A stretch of DNA of 64,000 nt from Flavobacteriaceae bacterium (GCA_023260435.1 JALQVG010000017.1:1-64000); one strand, 5' to 3'; counted from the first letter of the stretch, positions 30,354-40,831 are shown. Numbers and translations are program-made. The notes: generated from the letters alone by a model not told the origin.

Positions 30354-31082
30354 ATGGAGGTTGAAGTTTGTGCCCACACCATTGCCTCGGCCCTGACCGC
30401 TCAGCGAGCTGGTGTTCAACGGATCGAGTTATGCTCGGCGATAGGCGTGGGAGGGGTAACACCCTCGTTTGGAGTGATGGAGCAAGTTCGCAGACAACTG
30501 AGGATTCCTGTTCATGTCTTGATCCGCCCCAGAATGGGCGATTTCACCTACACGGACGATGAATTTGCTTCGATGATTTCAGATATCTCACTGTGCAGAA
30601 GTTTGGGCTTTGAAGGGGTTGTTTTTGGCGTGCTGACCAAAGACAATAAAATTGACCAAGTGCGCACGCGTCAGTTGCTTTATGCCGCTCAGGGTATGAA
30701 ATGCACCTTTCACAGAGCCATAGATTGGCTGAATGACCCTGTTGCCGCAGTATCCGTATTAGAAGACTTAGGCGTTGATACCGTACTTTCATCTGGAGGG
30801 GCTTCGTCAGCTTTGGAGGGTTTGGCTACCCTGGAACGCATGCAACTCAAGTCCAAAAAGATGACGGTGATGCCTGGATCTGGGGTAAAACCAGATCAAA
30901 TTATGCGTTTTAAATCAGCTGGTTTTCGGGCCATCCATTTATCGGGCATAGTACCGGAACAGGTATTGGAGTCACCGCCCAAGGTGCCTTTGATTTCTCC
31001 CAACCTTATGGCAGAGCAGTTTCAATACGACACCTCGGCTGAAAAAATCAGACAAGTTTGTGAGGTCTTAAGAAAACTTTAG
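30354..31082 (+). CDS. cutC: CutC family protein
   Basis: MEVEVCAHTIASALTAQRAGVQRIELCSAIGVGGVTPS; VLIRPRMGDFTYTDDEF; FHRAID. Confidence 0.93.
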   Translation: MEVEVCAHTIASALTAQRAGVQRIELCSAIGVGGVTPSFGVMEQVRRQLRIPVHVLIRPRMGDFTYTDDEFASMISDISLCRSLGFEGVVFGVLTKDNKIDQVRTRQLLYAAQGMKCTFHRAIDWLNDPVAAVSVLEDLGVDTVLSSGGASSALEGLATLERMQLKSKKMTVMPGSGVKPDQIMRFKSAGFRAIHLSGIVPEQVLESPPKVPLISPNLMAEQFQYDTSAEKIRQVCEVLRKL

Positions 31083-31123
31083 GATCGATTGCCCCCGAGC
31101 GTCCTATATTTGCCAAAAATTTA

Positions 31124-32356
31124 ATGATGCGCTGGGTTATATTTATTGCATTTTACGCGTTTTTTGGAGCTTATGCGTTTCAGGCGGTGAAAACTTTGCA
31201 GCCCAAAGCCTGGGTATGGTGGCTGATATCTGTGGCTTGGAGTGGAGTTTTGGTCTTTTTTATAGCACAATTTGCTTCAGGAGTCACTTCAAGGATTGGG
31301 GTAACCCCGATAACGGGTTGGGCCTTTGGATTGCTTCTATCAGTCATGGTCTTTAAAATGACGGCTGCCTCTGTCTTGTTGTCTGAAGATTTGGTTCGGT
31401 TTGTGGTGGCAGGTTTTCGCAAAGTAGTCGGAGATCCTGCTCCGCTTTTACCTGGTAGAAGAAAATTTATCAGTGCACTTGCTCTGGGCATAGCCTCTCT
31501 GCCTTTCGGCGCCCTGCTTTACGGAATGTACAAAGGTAAATATAACTACAAGGTATTGTCGTACGAATTGTATTTTGAGGATTTGCCGGAGGCATTTGAT
31601 GGGTTTAAAATAACACAGATATCGGATATACACTCAGGTAGTTTTGATGATGCGGAACAGGTAGCCTACGGGGTTGATCTAGTCAATGCGGAAAAGGCTG
31701 ATTTGGTGGTGTTCACCGGTGATCTAGTCAACAACAGCGCTGAGGAGATGAAACCTTGGGTGGATGTTTTCGCTCAGATTTCAGCGCCAGTAGGCAAATA
31801 TTCAATTTTGGGGAATCACGACTACGGCGATTATATAGAGTGGTCAAGTGACGAGGAAAAAGCGGACAATTTTGCCGATTTAGTCCGTACACATGAAAAA
31901 ATCGGCTTTGATTTGTTGCGCAATGAACACCGCGTTATTGAGAAGGACGGTCAACAAATACATCTTATTGGGGTAGAAAACTGGGGCAGAGGACGATTTA
32001 TCAAAAAGGGCGATTTGGCCTTGGCCAGCGCTCAAGTTCCTAAAGATAGTTTTAAAGTATTGCTGTCTCATGACCCATCACACTGGGAGGATGTGGTCTT
32101 GAAGGATGATACCCATTACCACCTAACACTAAGTGGACATACCCACGGCATGCAGTTTGGAGTAGAAATTCCGGGATGGATCAAGTGGAGTCCAGTTCAG
32201 TGGAGGTATACCTATTGGGCAGGTCTTTATCAAGAGATGGGTCAGTGGATCAATGTTAATCGTGGCTTTGGATTCATAGGCTATCCAGGTCGTGTAGGTA
32301 TGTGGCCTGAAATCACTTCTATTGTCTTGAAAAAAGGGGCGAAGATTGTCGCCTAG
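31124..32356 (+). CDS. Membrane-anchored metallophosphoesterase
   Basis: ITQISDIHSG, VVFTGDLVNNSAEE, SILGNHDYGDY, LSGHTHGMQFG. Confidence 0.92.
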   Translation: MMRWVIFIAFYAFFGAYAFQAVKTLQPKAWVWWLISVAWSGVLVFFIAQFASGVTSRIGVTPITGWAFGLLLSVMVFKMTAASVLLSEDLVRFVVAGFRKVVGDPAPLLPGRRKFISALALGIASLPFGALLYGMYKGKYNYKVLSYELYFEDLPEAFDGFKITQISDIHSGSFDDAEQVAYGVDLVNAEKADLVVFTGDLVNNSAEEMKPWVDVFAQISAPVGKYSILGNHDYGDYIEWSSDEEKADNFADLVRTHEKIGFDLLRNEHRVIEKDGQQIHLIGVENWGRGRFIKKGDLALASAQVPKDSFKVLLSHDPSHWEDVVLKDDTHYHLTLSGHTHGMQFGVEIPGWIKWSPVQWRYTYWAGLYQEMGQWINVNRGFGFIGYPGRVGMWPEITSIVLKKGAKIVA

Positions 32357-32367
32357 TCCTGATTGTC

Positions 32368-32396
32368 TTGCCAGAAACTTTTTTTTACTACTTTTG
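32368..32396 (+). promoter_or_regulatory. Candidate Bacteroidota promoter upstream of the thioredoxin-like gene
   Basis: TTG-N18-TACTTTTG. Confidence 0.45.
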
Positions 32397-32415
32397 AACC
32401 GCTAATCAGCCGTTT

Positions 32416-32712
32416 ATGTCAAAATTTGGAGAATTAATCGACGTGCCTTTTCCCGTTCTGTTGCAATTCTACACAGAGTGGAGCGAGTCTGCTCAGCAGA
32501 TGCACGAAGTACTTAACCACGTAGCCGCAGCTTTGGGTGACAAAGGAAAGGTGATCAAGATCGATGTGGATAAGAATCAAGTCCTCAGTGAAGCTTTACG
32601 CGTCAAAACCCTGCCGACACTGATGATCTATAAACAAGGAGAAATGCTTTGGAGACAGAGTGGGGAACAAGATGCCAATACCTTGCTCATCAAACTCAAA
32701 GAACATATCTAG
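32416..32712 (+). CDS. Thioredoxin-fold protein lacking the CxxC active site
   Basis: 98 aa; LLQFYTEWSESAQQM at the WCGPC position, IDVDKNQVLSEALRVKTLPTLMIYKQGE with cis-Pro region; no Cys in the protein. Confidence 0.8.
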   Translation: MSKFGELIDVPFPVLLQFYTEWSESAQQMHEVLNHVAAALGDKGKVIKIDVDKNQVLSEALRVKTLPTLMIYKQGEMLWRQSGEQDANTLLIKLKEHI

Positions 32713-32726
32713 ATAGAAAGTTATAT

Positions 32727-32767
32727 AAACCAAAAAGGCCGGAGCTCAGCTCCGGCCTTTTTGGTTT
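32727..32767. terminator. Bidirectional intrinsic terminator, near-perfect 41-nt palindrome
   Basis: AAACCAAAAAGGCCGGAGCT-C-AGCTCCGGCCTTTTTGGTTT between convergent genes. Confidence 0.9.
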
Positions 32768-35700
32768 ATTGACCCAAGGTATCTGTGGGTCTGTCTTCTA
32801 AATCTACTGGGGTTTCATCCTGACTGTAGAAATGACTAAATCGTTCGATATAGCTGCTGAAAGTAGCTGATTCTTCGGCCCATTGATCCTCTGGATGGAA
32901 GGCGGCCCACAATTCAAAAGCAGTGCGATAACTGTCCAGATCACCGACGATATCTTGTATCATTCGCGACTGTTCTTTGATCGGAAGTTGCCCGTAGTAG
33001 TCCAAATGATCTTGGTATTGAGCGATTAGATCTCTGTAGAGTTTATCTCCTTTTTCAAGAGCGCCTGCTTGATAATACCCCTCGATAAACGGTTCAACGA
33101 AAGCGTAAAAACCAAATTGTTGCAGAGGTACATACCTCATAGCTAGGTCGCAAATTTCAATTGCTTTGTCATTAGCGCCTTCTGCTATCAAAGCGTTAAC
33201 CAATCGAGCAAGGTGGGTTCTAAATGATAGACCCTGTACTTTGGTCTGTCCATCGATGTACAGGTTCGGATCATCCGAGTTGCCCCAAGTCCATGAGGTG
33301 ACTATATCATACATGGTATCAGTATCTATTCGTCCAAACTCATAACTGTTTTGCTTTGCTGTTTTAATAGGTACAAGTTTATAGGCCAATCCATCCAGTT
33401 GAAGGTAATCCTGCATCCAGATGTACTCAGCGGGATCAAAACTACCACCTGAAAAATAGATGGGCCGTTTCCAGTCATTGTTGGCCAATATATCCAGCAT
33501 CAATATTCTGTTTTTGGGCAATGCGCTTTTGGGCAGATCAATATCTATGTAATCTACGATCAGTGCACTGTCCTTAAGGGCGACTAAGCCGCTCTCCAAA
33601 ACATTCTTTTTATTGACTGGAATTCTAATTTTGTTGGTTGGATAGTAAACTATATTTAAGCTAGACTCCGGGTATTGACTTAAATCAGCCCCTTTGTTTT
33701 CTAGTATGTATTTAAATTTCGTTTGAGGTTTTCCACTGCTGATCCAAGCCATCCAATCTTGAATAGTCCAGCGGTTATCCGTTATTTCTTGGTAGTACAC
33801 GGCATCGAGCGTTCCAAACCTGTATTGATTGTGGGTCAGCTGACTAGGAATAGGGTCGCTTGAGTACGCTTTACGCTTCATTTGGTCGATGTACCAGTCT
33901 GTGGCCAATAAACTGGTGTTGATCACCCGAACATCAGTTCGATACCCTTCGATTTCCTGAAGGTACCAAAGCGGAAAAGTGTCGTTGTCCCCTATGGTAA
34001 AAATCAGGGCTCCACTGTTTTCCTGGGTGGATTTTAAATAAGCTTCTGCTGTAGACCGAGCGGTATACCTGTTGCTCCTATCGTGGTCATCCCAGTTTTG
34101 AACACCCATCAGAATAGGGGCCGCCAAAAGTCCTAATCCAACCGTCAATGGGGCAGTAAGGCGATGATCTTTGATTTTGGCTAATGCCTCATAAAGTGCC
34201 ATAATGCCTAATCCCATCCAAATGGCAAACACATAAAATGCACCAACTAAAGAATAGTCCCTTTCCCGGGGTTGAAAAATCGGTGGATTAGTGTAAAACT
34301 GAATAGCCAATCCAGTAAAAAGGAAAAACACCATCAGCACCCAAAATTGCTTTTTATCCTTTTTGAACTGATAGGCGATTCCCATCAACGCCAGAATAAA
34401 GGGCAAGAAATAATACGTGTTTCGCCCTTTGTTTTGGGCTATGTCCTCCGGAAGATTTTCTTGGGTACCCAGACGATAACTATCTATCCAATTAATCCCG
34501 CTTAACCAATTTCCGTGGTTGTCATACCTGCCTTGAACGTCGTCTTGTTTGCCCACAAAATTCCACATCAGGTACCTCCAGAACATATAATTGAATTGAA
34601 AATCAATCATATAGGTCAGGTTATCTGAAAGGGAGGGTGGCTGAATGTCAATATAAGGACCTAATTCTTTGAGTATGCTGATCAATTCGTTAGCTCCATA
34701 AGCGCCTGAGGATACATTTTTTCTCACCTCAGCAATGGCTGTTTGCAAATCTTTATTGCCCGCATATTCCGGTTTTGCCGTAAAAACAGGCGCACCGTAG
34801 TAGCTGATGTAGTTTTCGGCGTTTTGTTCACTCCACATTCTGGGTAAAAAGCCAGTGTGCTTGGGATCAGCGCCACGCCCTGCGTTTTTATACGCATTGA
34901 CAATTTCGTATTTTCCTGTGGTGTAGTTCTTTTCGTATTTGGGTTTATCGTCCTTATCTACCCCATCACTCGAAAATAAGTTGGTGTAATAAGCGCCGAA
35001 AAAAGGGCTATCTACACCGGGGTATTGTTCCCGATTGTAGTAAGCGAGAAGTGATCTGGCATCAGAGGGATCATTTTCATTGACCACCACCTGAGCATTG
35101 GCCCGGATGGGCAACATTAACCAGGTGGAGAATCCCAGAAGCAAGAACAAGGCGCAAAGTATCGCAGTATGTGCCGAACGAAGTGACTTTCTTGATGTGT
35201 GGCGTAGTCCCCAAACAAAGCCGAGGGATATAACTAGTCCAAGTAGGAGTGATCCCCCGTTAAACGGAAGCCCAAATTCATTGACAAAAAACACTTCAGC
35301 CCAACCAAACGCTTTGAGTACATAGGTCAAAGAAAATTTATACACCAAGAGAAGGATAGCCACTGAAGCCGCATTGGCCAGGGCAAAGTTCTTTATCGTA
35401 GTGGTGGGGTATCTCTTGAAATAATAAAGAAGGCCTATGGAAGGAATGGCCAGAAAGCCCATAAATTGAATACCAAAGGTGAGACCTATGATGAACCAAA
35501 TCAGTACCAACCATCTATTTCCTCTGGGGCTGTCGATTTGGTCTACCCATTTAAGTCCGAGCCATAGCAATAGGGCCATGATTAAACTAGCCATCGCATA
35601 TACTTCAGTTTCGGTGGCATTGAACCAAAAACTATCGGTTGTGGCAAATCCCAAAGCACCTACCAGTCCACTGCCTAAAAGAGCGATGTATTTTCTGGAG

Positions 35701-36038
35701 GTCCACGTTGTTTGGGGAGTGAGTAACAACCCTAAACGGGTGATGGTCCAAAACATAAACAGAATAGTGAAGGCGCTAGAGAACGCCGAAACCGCATTAA
35801 CCATCAGAGCTACGTGTTGTGCGTCGGTGGCAAATAGGGCGAAAAACGCACCGATCATCTGTAATAGAGGTGCCCCAGGGGGGTGTCCTACTTGAAGTTT
35901 GGCGGCGGTGGATATGTATTCGCCAGCGTCCCAAAAACTGCCGGTGGGTTCAATGGTAAGTCCGTAAATGCACAATGCAATAGCAAAACTAATCCAGCCC
36001 AAGCGGCGGTTCCAGACCTCAAATAACTGTGGTGTCAT
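32766..36038 (-). CDS. DUF2723 family multi-pass membrane protein (predicted GT-C-like, with C-terminal repeat-like region)
   Basis: About 1090 aa; LTIEPTGSFWDAGEYISTAAKLQVGHPPGAPLLQMIGAFFALF N-terminal signature. Start 36038 preferred. Confidence 0.87.
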   Translation of the reverse strand: MTPQLFEVWNRRLGWISFAIALCIYGLTIEPTGSFWDAGEYISTAAKLQVGHPPGAPLLQMIGAFFALFATDAQHVALMVNAVSAFSSAFTILFMFWTITRLGLLLTPQTTWTSRKYIALLGSGLVGALGFATTDSFWFNATETEVYAMASLIMALLLWLGLKWVDQIDSPRGNRWLVLIWFIIGLTFGIQFMGFLAIPSIGLLYYFKRYPTTTIKNFALANAASVAILLLVYKFSLTYVLKAFGWAEVFFVNEFGLPFNGGSLLLGLVISLGFVWGLRHTSRKSLRSAHTAILCALFLLLGFSTWLMLPIRANAQVVVNENDPSDARSLLAYYNREQYPGVDSPFFGAYYTNLFSSDGVDKDDKPKYEKNYTTGKYEIVNAYKNAGRGADPKHTGFLPRMWSEQNAENYISYYGAPVFTAKPEYAGNKDLQTAIAEVRKNVSSGAYGANELISILKELGPYIDIQPPSLSDNLTYMIDFQFNYMFWRYLMWNFVGKQDDVQGRYDNHGNWLSGINWIDSYRLGTQENLPEDIAQNKGRNTYYFLPFILALMGIAYQFKKDKKQFWVLMVFFLFTGLAIQFYTNPPIFQPRERDYSLVGAFYVFAIWMGLGIMALYEALAKIKDHRLTAPLTVGLGLLAAPILMGVQNWDDHDRSNRYTARSTAEAYLKSTQENSGALIFTIGDNDTFPLWYLQEIEGYRTDVRVINTSLLATDWYIDQMKRKAYSSDPIPSQLTHNQYRFGTLDAVYYQEITDNRWTIQDWMAWISSGKPQTKFKYILENKGADLSQYPESSLNIVYYPTNKIRIPVNKKNVLESGLVALKDSALIVDYIDIDLPKSALPKNRILMLDILANNDWKRPIYFSGGSFDPAEYIWMQDYLQLDGLAYKLVPIKTAKQNSYEFGRIDTDTMYDIVTSWTWGNSDDPNLYIDGQTKVQGLSFRTHLARLVNALIAEGANDKAIEICDLAMRYVPLQQFGFYAFVEPFIEGYYQAGALEKGDKLYRDLIAQYQDHLDYYGQLPIKEQSRMIQDIVGDLDSYRTAFELWAAFHPEDQWAEESATFSSYIERFSHFYSQDETPVDLEDRPTDTLGQ

Positions 36039-36064
36039 GTGTATAATTTGAGGCACAAACATAA

Positions 36065-36095
36065 TGAAAAAACCCTGAGTTTCCTCAGGGTTTCG
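36065..36095 (-). terminator. Intrinsic terminator downstream of tRNA-Gln
   Basis: Minus strand AAACCCTGAGGAAACTCAGGGTTTTTTC. Confidence 0.8.
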
Positions 36096-36097
36096 TT

Positions 36098-36171
36098 GTT
36101 GGCCTACTAGGACTCGAACCTAGAACGACTGAACCAAAATCAGCTGTGTTACCAATTACACCATAAGCCAA
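36098..36171 (-). tRNA. tRNA-Gln (anticodon TTG)
   Basis: Minus strand TTGGCTTATGGTGTAATTGGTAACACAGCTGATTTTGGTTCAGTCGTTCTAGGTTCGAGTCCTAGTAGGCCAAC; anticodon loop TTTTGGT. Confidence 0.93.
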
Positions 36172-36241
36172 TGCGGGTGCAAATTTAATACAAAGTTTTA
36201 TTTTGACAAGAAAAGCGGATTTATTTTTTGGATCTATTGGT

Positions 36242-36273
36242 TTTGGAGATCTAAATAATTGACGTATATTTGC
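36242..36273 (+). promoter_or_regulatory. Bacteroidota-type promoter of rimP-nusA-infB
   Basis: TTTG-N19-TATATTTGC, exact match to the TTTG-N19-TAnnTTTGC consensus. Confidence 0.8.
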
Positions 36274-36297
36274 CCCGTAAATGATAAGTAACAGCGA

Positions 36298-36322
36298 GAG
36301 GGGACATTAGTCCCCTCTTTTA
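36298..36322 (+). promoter_or_regulatory. Terminator/attenuator-like hairpin in the 5' UTR of rimP-nusA-infB
   Basis: GAGGGGAC-ATTA-GTCCCCTC followed by TTTTATT, about 25 nt after the promoter and upstream of the rimP ATG. Confidence 0.65.
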
Positions 36323-36332
36323 TTACACAAAT

Positions 36333-36797
36333 ATGACGTTTAAAGAGCGCGTTCAAGAGTTGCTTAATCAGGGTTTGGAAACACACCCTCATTTGTTTTT
36401 GATCGATTTTACCGTGGGTGCAGATCAAAAAATAAATGTTGTTTTGGATGGGGATCAAGGAGTCACCCTTCAAGATTGCATGGACATCTCAAGAGCCATA
36501 GAACATCAGTTGGATCGGGAGGAGTTTGATTTTGCCCTAGAGGTGGCTTCCGCAGGAGCGACCGCCCCGCTTAAATTGGCGAGACAGTACGTGAAAAATA
36601 TTGGCAGAACCCTTTCGGTTCAAACAGCCGATCAAAAAGTAGAGGCAGAATTGGTGCAAGCTGATGAATCGACGATTCTGCTTCGCTGGCAAGCTAGAGA
36701 GCCCAAGCCCGTAGGCAAAGGAAAACATACAGTAGAAAAGGAATGGAATGTTCCAATTTCAGAGATTATAGAAGCAAAAGTGATTATCAAATTTTAA
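36333..36797 (+). CDS. rimP: Ribosome maturation factor RimP
   Basis: 154 aa; [43 protein letters not shown]; adjacent to nusA. Confidence 0.93.
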   Translation: MTFKERVQELLNQGLETHPHLFLIDFTVGADQKINVVLDGDQGVTLQDCMDISRAIEHQLDREEFDFALEVASAGATAPLKLARQYVKNIGRTLSVQTADQKVEAELVQADESTILLRWQAREPKPVGKGKHTVEKEWNVPISEIIEAKVIIKF

Positions 36798-36809
36798 TTG
36801 TAGAGCAAG

Positions 36810-38042
36810 ATGGAAAATATTGCACTCATTGAATCTTTTTCTGAGTTTAAAGACGACAAGTTTATCGACAGAGTTACGCTGATGGCGATACTTGAAGAGG
36901 TGTTTAGAAGCGCCTTAAAAAAGAAGTTCGGTTCGGATGACAACTTCGACATCATCATCAACCCGGATAAAGGGGATTTGGAAATCTGGAGAAATCGTGT
37001 GGTTGTTGAGGACGGTGCCGTAGAAGATCCCAATGAGGAGATTTCTTTGACAGAAGCCAGAAAAATTGAACCTGACTTTGAAGTAGGTGAGGATGTGTCT
37101 GAGGAAGTGAAGTTGATCGACTTGGGACGTCGCGCTATTTTGGCATTGCGTCAGAATCTTATCGCCAAGATCCACGAACACGACAACACTACGTTGTACA
37201 AGCAGTTTAAGGATCTAGAGGGCGAATTGTATACCGCTGAAGTTCACCATATCCGTCATCAAGCCATTATTTTGTTGGATGATGAAGGGAATGAAATTAT
37301 TTTACCCAAAGACAAGCAGATTCCTTCTGATTTCTTTAGAAAAGGGGACAACGTTCGCGGAATTATCGATTCAGTCGATTTGAAAGGAACCAAGCCCACG
37401 ATCATTATGTCTAGAACTTCACCTAAGTTCTTGGAGGCATTATTTGCCCAGGAAATTCCCGAAGTTTTTGACGGTTTGATCACCATCAAAAAAGCCGTGC
37501 GTATCCCTGGCGAAAAAGCCAAAGTGGCTGTTGAATCATATGATGATCGCGTGGATCCTGTAGGGGCTTGTGTAGGTATGAAAGGTTCTAGAATTCACGG
37601 AATCGTTCGCGAGTTGGGCAACGAAAATATCGATGTGATCAACTGGACCAACAATCCTCAATTGTTGGTTACTAGAGCGTTGAGTCCTGCTCGAGTGAGT
37701 TCAGTGGTGCTCAACGATGAAAACAAAACAGCGCAAGTTTACCTAAAACCTGAGGAAGTTTCTAAGGCGATTGGTAGATCTGGACATAACATCCGATTGG
37801 CTGGTCAGTTGACTGGTTATGAAATTGATGTGTTTAGAGAAGGTGTGGAGGAAGATGTTGAATTGACCGAATTCTCTGACGAGATCGAAGCATGGATCAT
37901 TGATGAACTCAAGAAAATCGGTTTGGATACAGCTCGTTCTGTATTGGAACAAGACGTAGCTGAATTGGCTCGAAGAACCGACTTAGAAGAAGAAACCATT
38001 TTGGATGTCATCCGCATCCTTAAAGAAGAGTTAGAAGATTAA
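36810..38042 (+). CDS. nusA: Transcription termination/antitermination factor NusA
   Basis: VDPVGACVGMKGSRIHGIVRELGNENIDVI; S1 and KH domain motifs; AIGRSGHNIRLAGQLTGYEIDV. Confidence 0.97.
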   Translation: MENIALIESFSEFKDDKFIDRVTLMAILEEVFRSALKKKFGSDDNFDIIINPDKGDLEIWRNRVVVEDGAVEDPNEEISLTEARKIEPDFEVGEDVSEEVKLIDLGRRAILALRQNLIAKIHEHDNTTLYKQFKDLEGELYTAEVHHIRHQAIILLDDEGNEIILPKDKQIPSDFFRKGDNVRGIIDSVDLKGTKPTIIMSRTSPKFLEALFAQEIPEVFDGLITIKKAVRIPGEKAKVAVESYDDRVDPVGACVGMKGSRIHGIVRELGNENIDVINWTNNPQLLVTRALSPARVSSVVLNDENKTAQVYLKPEEVSKAIGRSGHNIRLAGQLTGYEIDVFREGVEEDVELTEFSDEIEAWIIDELKKIGLDTARSVLEQDVAELARRTDLEEETILDVIRILKEELED

Positions 38043-38083
38043 GCTATATTTGCAAACGGATAAGCAGCAAGGAACCAAATTTT

Positions 38084-40795
38084 ATGGCAGAACAAGAAAC
38101 GATTCGACTCAATAAAGTCCTCAGAGAACTGAATATATCGCTCGATAGAGCGGTAGATCACCTCTCTTCAAAGGGGTTTGACGTCGAGGCCCGTCCTACG
38201 ACCAAAATTTCCAATGAAGTATATCAGGTGTTACTCGATGAGTTCCAGACTGATATGACTAAAAAAGTCGCGTCTCAAGAAGTAGGCGAGGAAAAACGCA
38301 AAGAAAAAGAAGCGCTTCGCATCCAACTTGAAAAAGAGTTAGAAGATAAACGATTGGCCCAGGCCAAATCGGAGATCGTTCGCGCTAAATCCACCTTGGA
38401 TAAACCCAAGATGGTGGGCAAGATTGATTTAAATCCAAAACCTGCCGCTCCTGAACCTGAGGTGCCTGTTGTCAAAGAGGCTCCATCCGTTGAGGTGGTC
38501 GCTGAAGTAGCTGAACAAAAAGAAGTAGAAGCACCAGTTGTTGATCCGGTTGTTGAGTCAGTGACTCCTGAAGCAGTGAATGCTCCAGAGCCAGAGGTGG
38601 TTCCCAGCGAAGTTGCGGCTCCTGCTGTAACTGAAGCAGTAGAACAAGAAGAATCTCAAACTTTAGAGACCAAGTACCAGAAATTAACTGGTCCTAAAAT
38701 TATGGGGGAGAAAATCGACCTCACTAAGTTTGATCGACCCAAGAAAAAACCTACGGCGGCTCAGAATGCTGAAGCGGACGCTAAAAAGAAAAGAAAACGC
38801 ATCACGACTAAGCCTGGAGCTACTGGTGGTGCGCCAAACACACAAGACCGTTTTCGCCCTAAACCTTCAGGAGCACCTCGAGTGGAACCTACAGAAGAAG
38901 ACGTGCAAAAACAAGTGCGTGAAACACTGGAGAAGCTTCAAGGAAAAACCAAAAAAGGCAAGGGAGCTAAGTACCGTCGAGATAAAAGAGACATGCACCG
39001 ATCCATGGCTGAGCGAGATATCGAACAGCAAGAGTTGGAGAGCCGCATCCTGAAAGTGACCGAGTTTGTCACTGCCAATGAGGTGGCAACCATGATGAAT
39101 GTATCTACCACGGAGATTATCTCTGCGTGTATGTCCTTGGGAATGATGGTGACCATGAATCAACGTCTCGATGCGGAAACCCTCAGCATTGTAGCAGAGG
39201 AGTTTGGTTACAGCGTTGAGTTTGTCACTGCAGATCTAGAAGAAAATATTGAAGTTGTCGTCGATGCTCCTGAGCAGTTACAGCACAGAGCGCCAATTGT
39301 TACGGTCATGGGTCACGTTGACCACGGTAAAACTTCATTATTGGATTACATCAGAAAGGCCAATGTAATCGCCGGTGAAAGCGGTGGAATCACCCAGCAC
39401 ATCGGTGCTTATGCAGTAACCCTTGAAGGTGGACAGAAAATCACTTTCTTGGACACCCCTGGTCACGAGGCGTTTACCGCCATGCGTGCTCGAGGTGCTC
39501 AAGTAACCGATATTGCGATTATTGTAGCTGCGGCTGACGACAACATCATGCCCCAAACTAAGGAGGCGATCAGCCACGCGCAAGCTGCTGGTGTCCCCAT
39601 CATATTTGCCATCAATAAAGTGGATAAACCCACTGCTAATCCTGAGAAGATCAAAGAAGGATTGGCTCAGATGAATCTTTTGGTCGAAGACTGGGGAGGT
39701 AAAATTCAATCACAAGATATTTCCGCCAAAACAGGTCTAGGTATCAAGGAATTGCTTGAAAAAGTTCTTCTGGAAGCCGAACTATTAGACCTAAAAGCCA
39801 ACCCAGATCGTCTGGCCAATGGAACCGTAGTTGAAGCGCTGCTCGATAAGGGTCGTGGTTATGTGTCTACTGTTTTGGTGCAGAATGGTACCCTTAAGAT
39901 TGGAGATTACGTGCTGGCTGGTACCTGCAGCGGTAAGATTAAAGCCATGCAAGATGAGCGTGGACAAAATATTAAAGTAGCTGGTCCAGCTACACCTATT
40001 TCTATACTAGGTTTGGATGGTGCACCACAAGCGGGTGACAAATTCAAAGTATACGAGGATGAAAAAGAAGCCAAGCAAATCGCTTCTAAACGCGCTCAAT
40101 TGATGCGTGAACAGTCTGTTCGCACACAAAGGCACATCACCTTGGACGAAATTGGACGAAGAATTGCACTTGGTGACTTTAAAGAATTGAACGTTATTCT
40201 CAAAGGAGACGTGGATGGTTCTGTAGAGGCACTGACCGATTCATTCCAGAAATTGTCTACCGACGAAATCCAAGTGAATATTATCCACAGAGCGGTGGGA
40301 GCTATTACGGAATCGGATGTATTGCTCGCTTCGGCTTCTGATGCGATCATTATTGGATTTAATGTACGCCCTATGGGTAATGCACGTGACCTGGCTGAGA
40401 AGGAAGAAATCGACATCAGGACGTACTCGATCATCTATGATGCGATCAACGATCTGAAAGATGCGATGGAAGGGATGCTTTCTCCTGAAATGAAGGAAGA
40501 AATCAACGGAACTGCTGAGGTACGCGAAACGTTTAAAATATCTAAAATCGGAACCATTGCAGGATGTATGGTACTTACCGGTAAGATTTTTAGGGATTCA
40601 AAAATCAGGTTGATACGCGAAGGCGTTGTGGTGTATACCGGAGAGTTGACCTCGTTGAAGCGATTTAAAGATGACGCCAAGGAGGTAGCTAAAGGTTATG
40701 ATTGCGGTATGCAGATCAAAAACTACAATGATTTGTATGAAAAAGACATCATAGAGGCCTACAAAGAGGTGGCCGTCAAGAAGAAACTGAAATAA
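38084..40795 (+). CDS. infB: Translation initiation factor IF-2
   Basis: [79 protein letters not shown]. Confidence 0.98.
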   Translation: MAEQETIRLNKVLRELNISLDRAVDHLSSKGFDVEARPTTKISNEVYQVLLDEFQTDMTKKVASQEVGEEKRKEKEALRIQLEKELEDKRLAQAKSEIVRAKSTLDKPKMVGKIDLNPKPAAPEPEVPVVKEAPSVEVVAEVAEQKEVEAPVVDPVVESVTPEAVNAPEPEVVPSEVAAPAVTEAVEQEESQTLETKYQKLTGPKIMGEKIDLTKFDRPKKKPTAAQNAEADAKKKRKRITTKPGATGGAPNTQDRFRPKPSGAPRVEPTEEDVQKQVRETLEKLQGKTKKGKGAKYRRDKRDMHRSMAERDIEQQELESRILKVTEFVTANEVATMMNVSTTEIISACMSLGMMVTMNQRLDAETLSIVAEEFGYSVEFVTADLEENIEVVVDAPEQLQHRAPIVTVMGHVDHGKTSLLDYIRKANVIAGESGGITQHIGAYAVTLEGGQKITFLDTPGHEAFTAMRARGAQVTDIAIIVAAADDNIMPQTKEAISHAQAAGVPIIFAINKVDKPTANPEKIKEGLAQMNLLVEDWGGKIQSQDISAKTGLGIKELLEKVLLEAELLDLKANPDRLANGTVVEALLDKGRGYVSTVLVQNGTLKIGDYVLAGTCSGKIKAMQDERGQNIKVAGPATPISILGLDGAPQAGDKFKVYEDEKEAKQIASKRAQLMREQSVRTQRHITLDEIGRRIALGDFKELNVILKGDVDGSVEALTDSFQKLSTDEIQVNIIHRAVGAITESDVLLASASDAIIIGFNVRPMGNARDLAEKEEIDIRTYSIIYDAINDLKDAMEGMLSPEMKEEINGTAEVRETFKISKIGTIAGCMVLTGKIFRDSKIRLIREGVVVYTGELTSLKRFKDDAKEVAKGYDCGMQIKNYNDLYEKDIIEAYKEVAVKKKLK

Positions 40796-40825
40796 AAAAA
40801 AGCCCTTTCGGGCTTTTTTTTATTT
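40790..40825. terminator. Bidirectional intrinsic terminator after infB
   Basis: AAATAAAAAAAAGCCCTTTCGGGCTTTTTTTTATTT. Confidence 0.9.
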
Positions 40826-40831
40826 CAGTAA

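Noticed and set aside
38045-38053. TATATTTGC between nusA and infB as an internal promoter
   Set aside because: -7 match only; no TTTG at the required spacing, and the genes look co-transcribed. Kept as unproven.
38440-38660. Glu/Val/Pro/Ala-rich low-complexity repeat
   Set aside because: Ordinary N-terminal linker region of bacterial IF-2.
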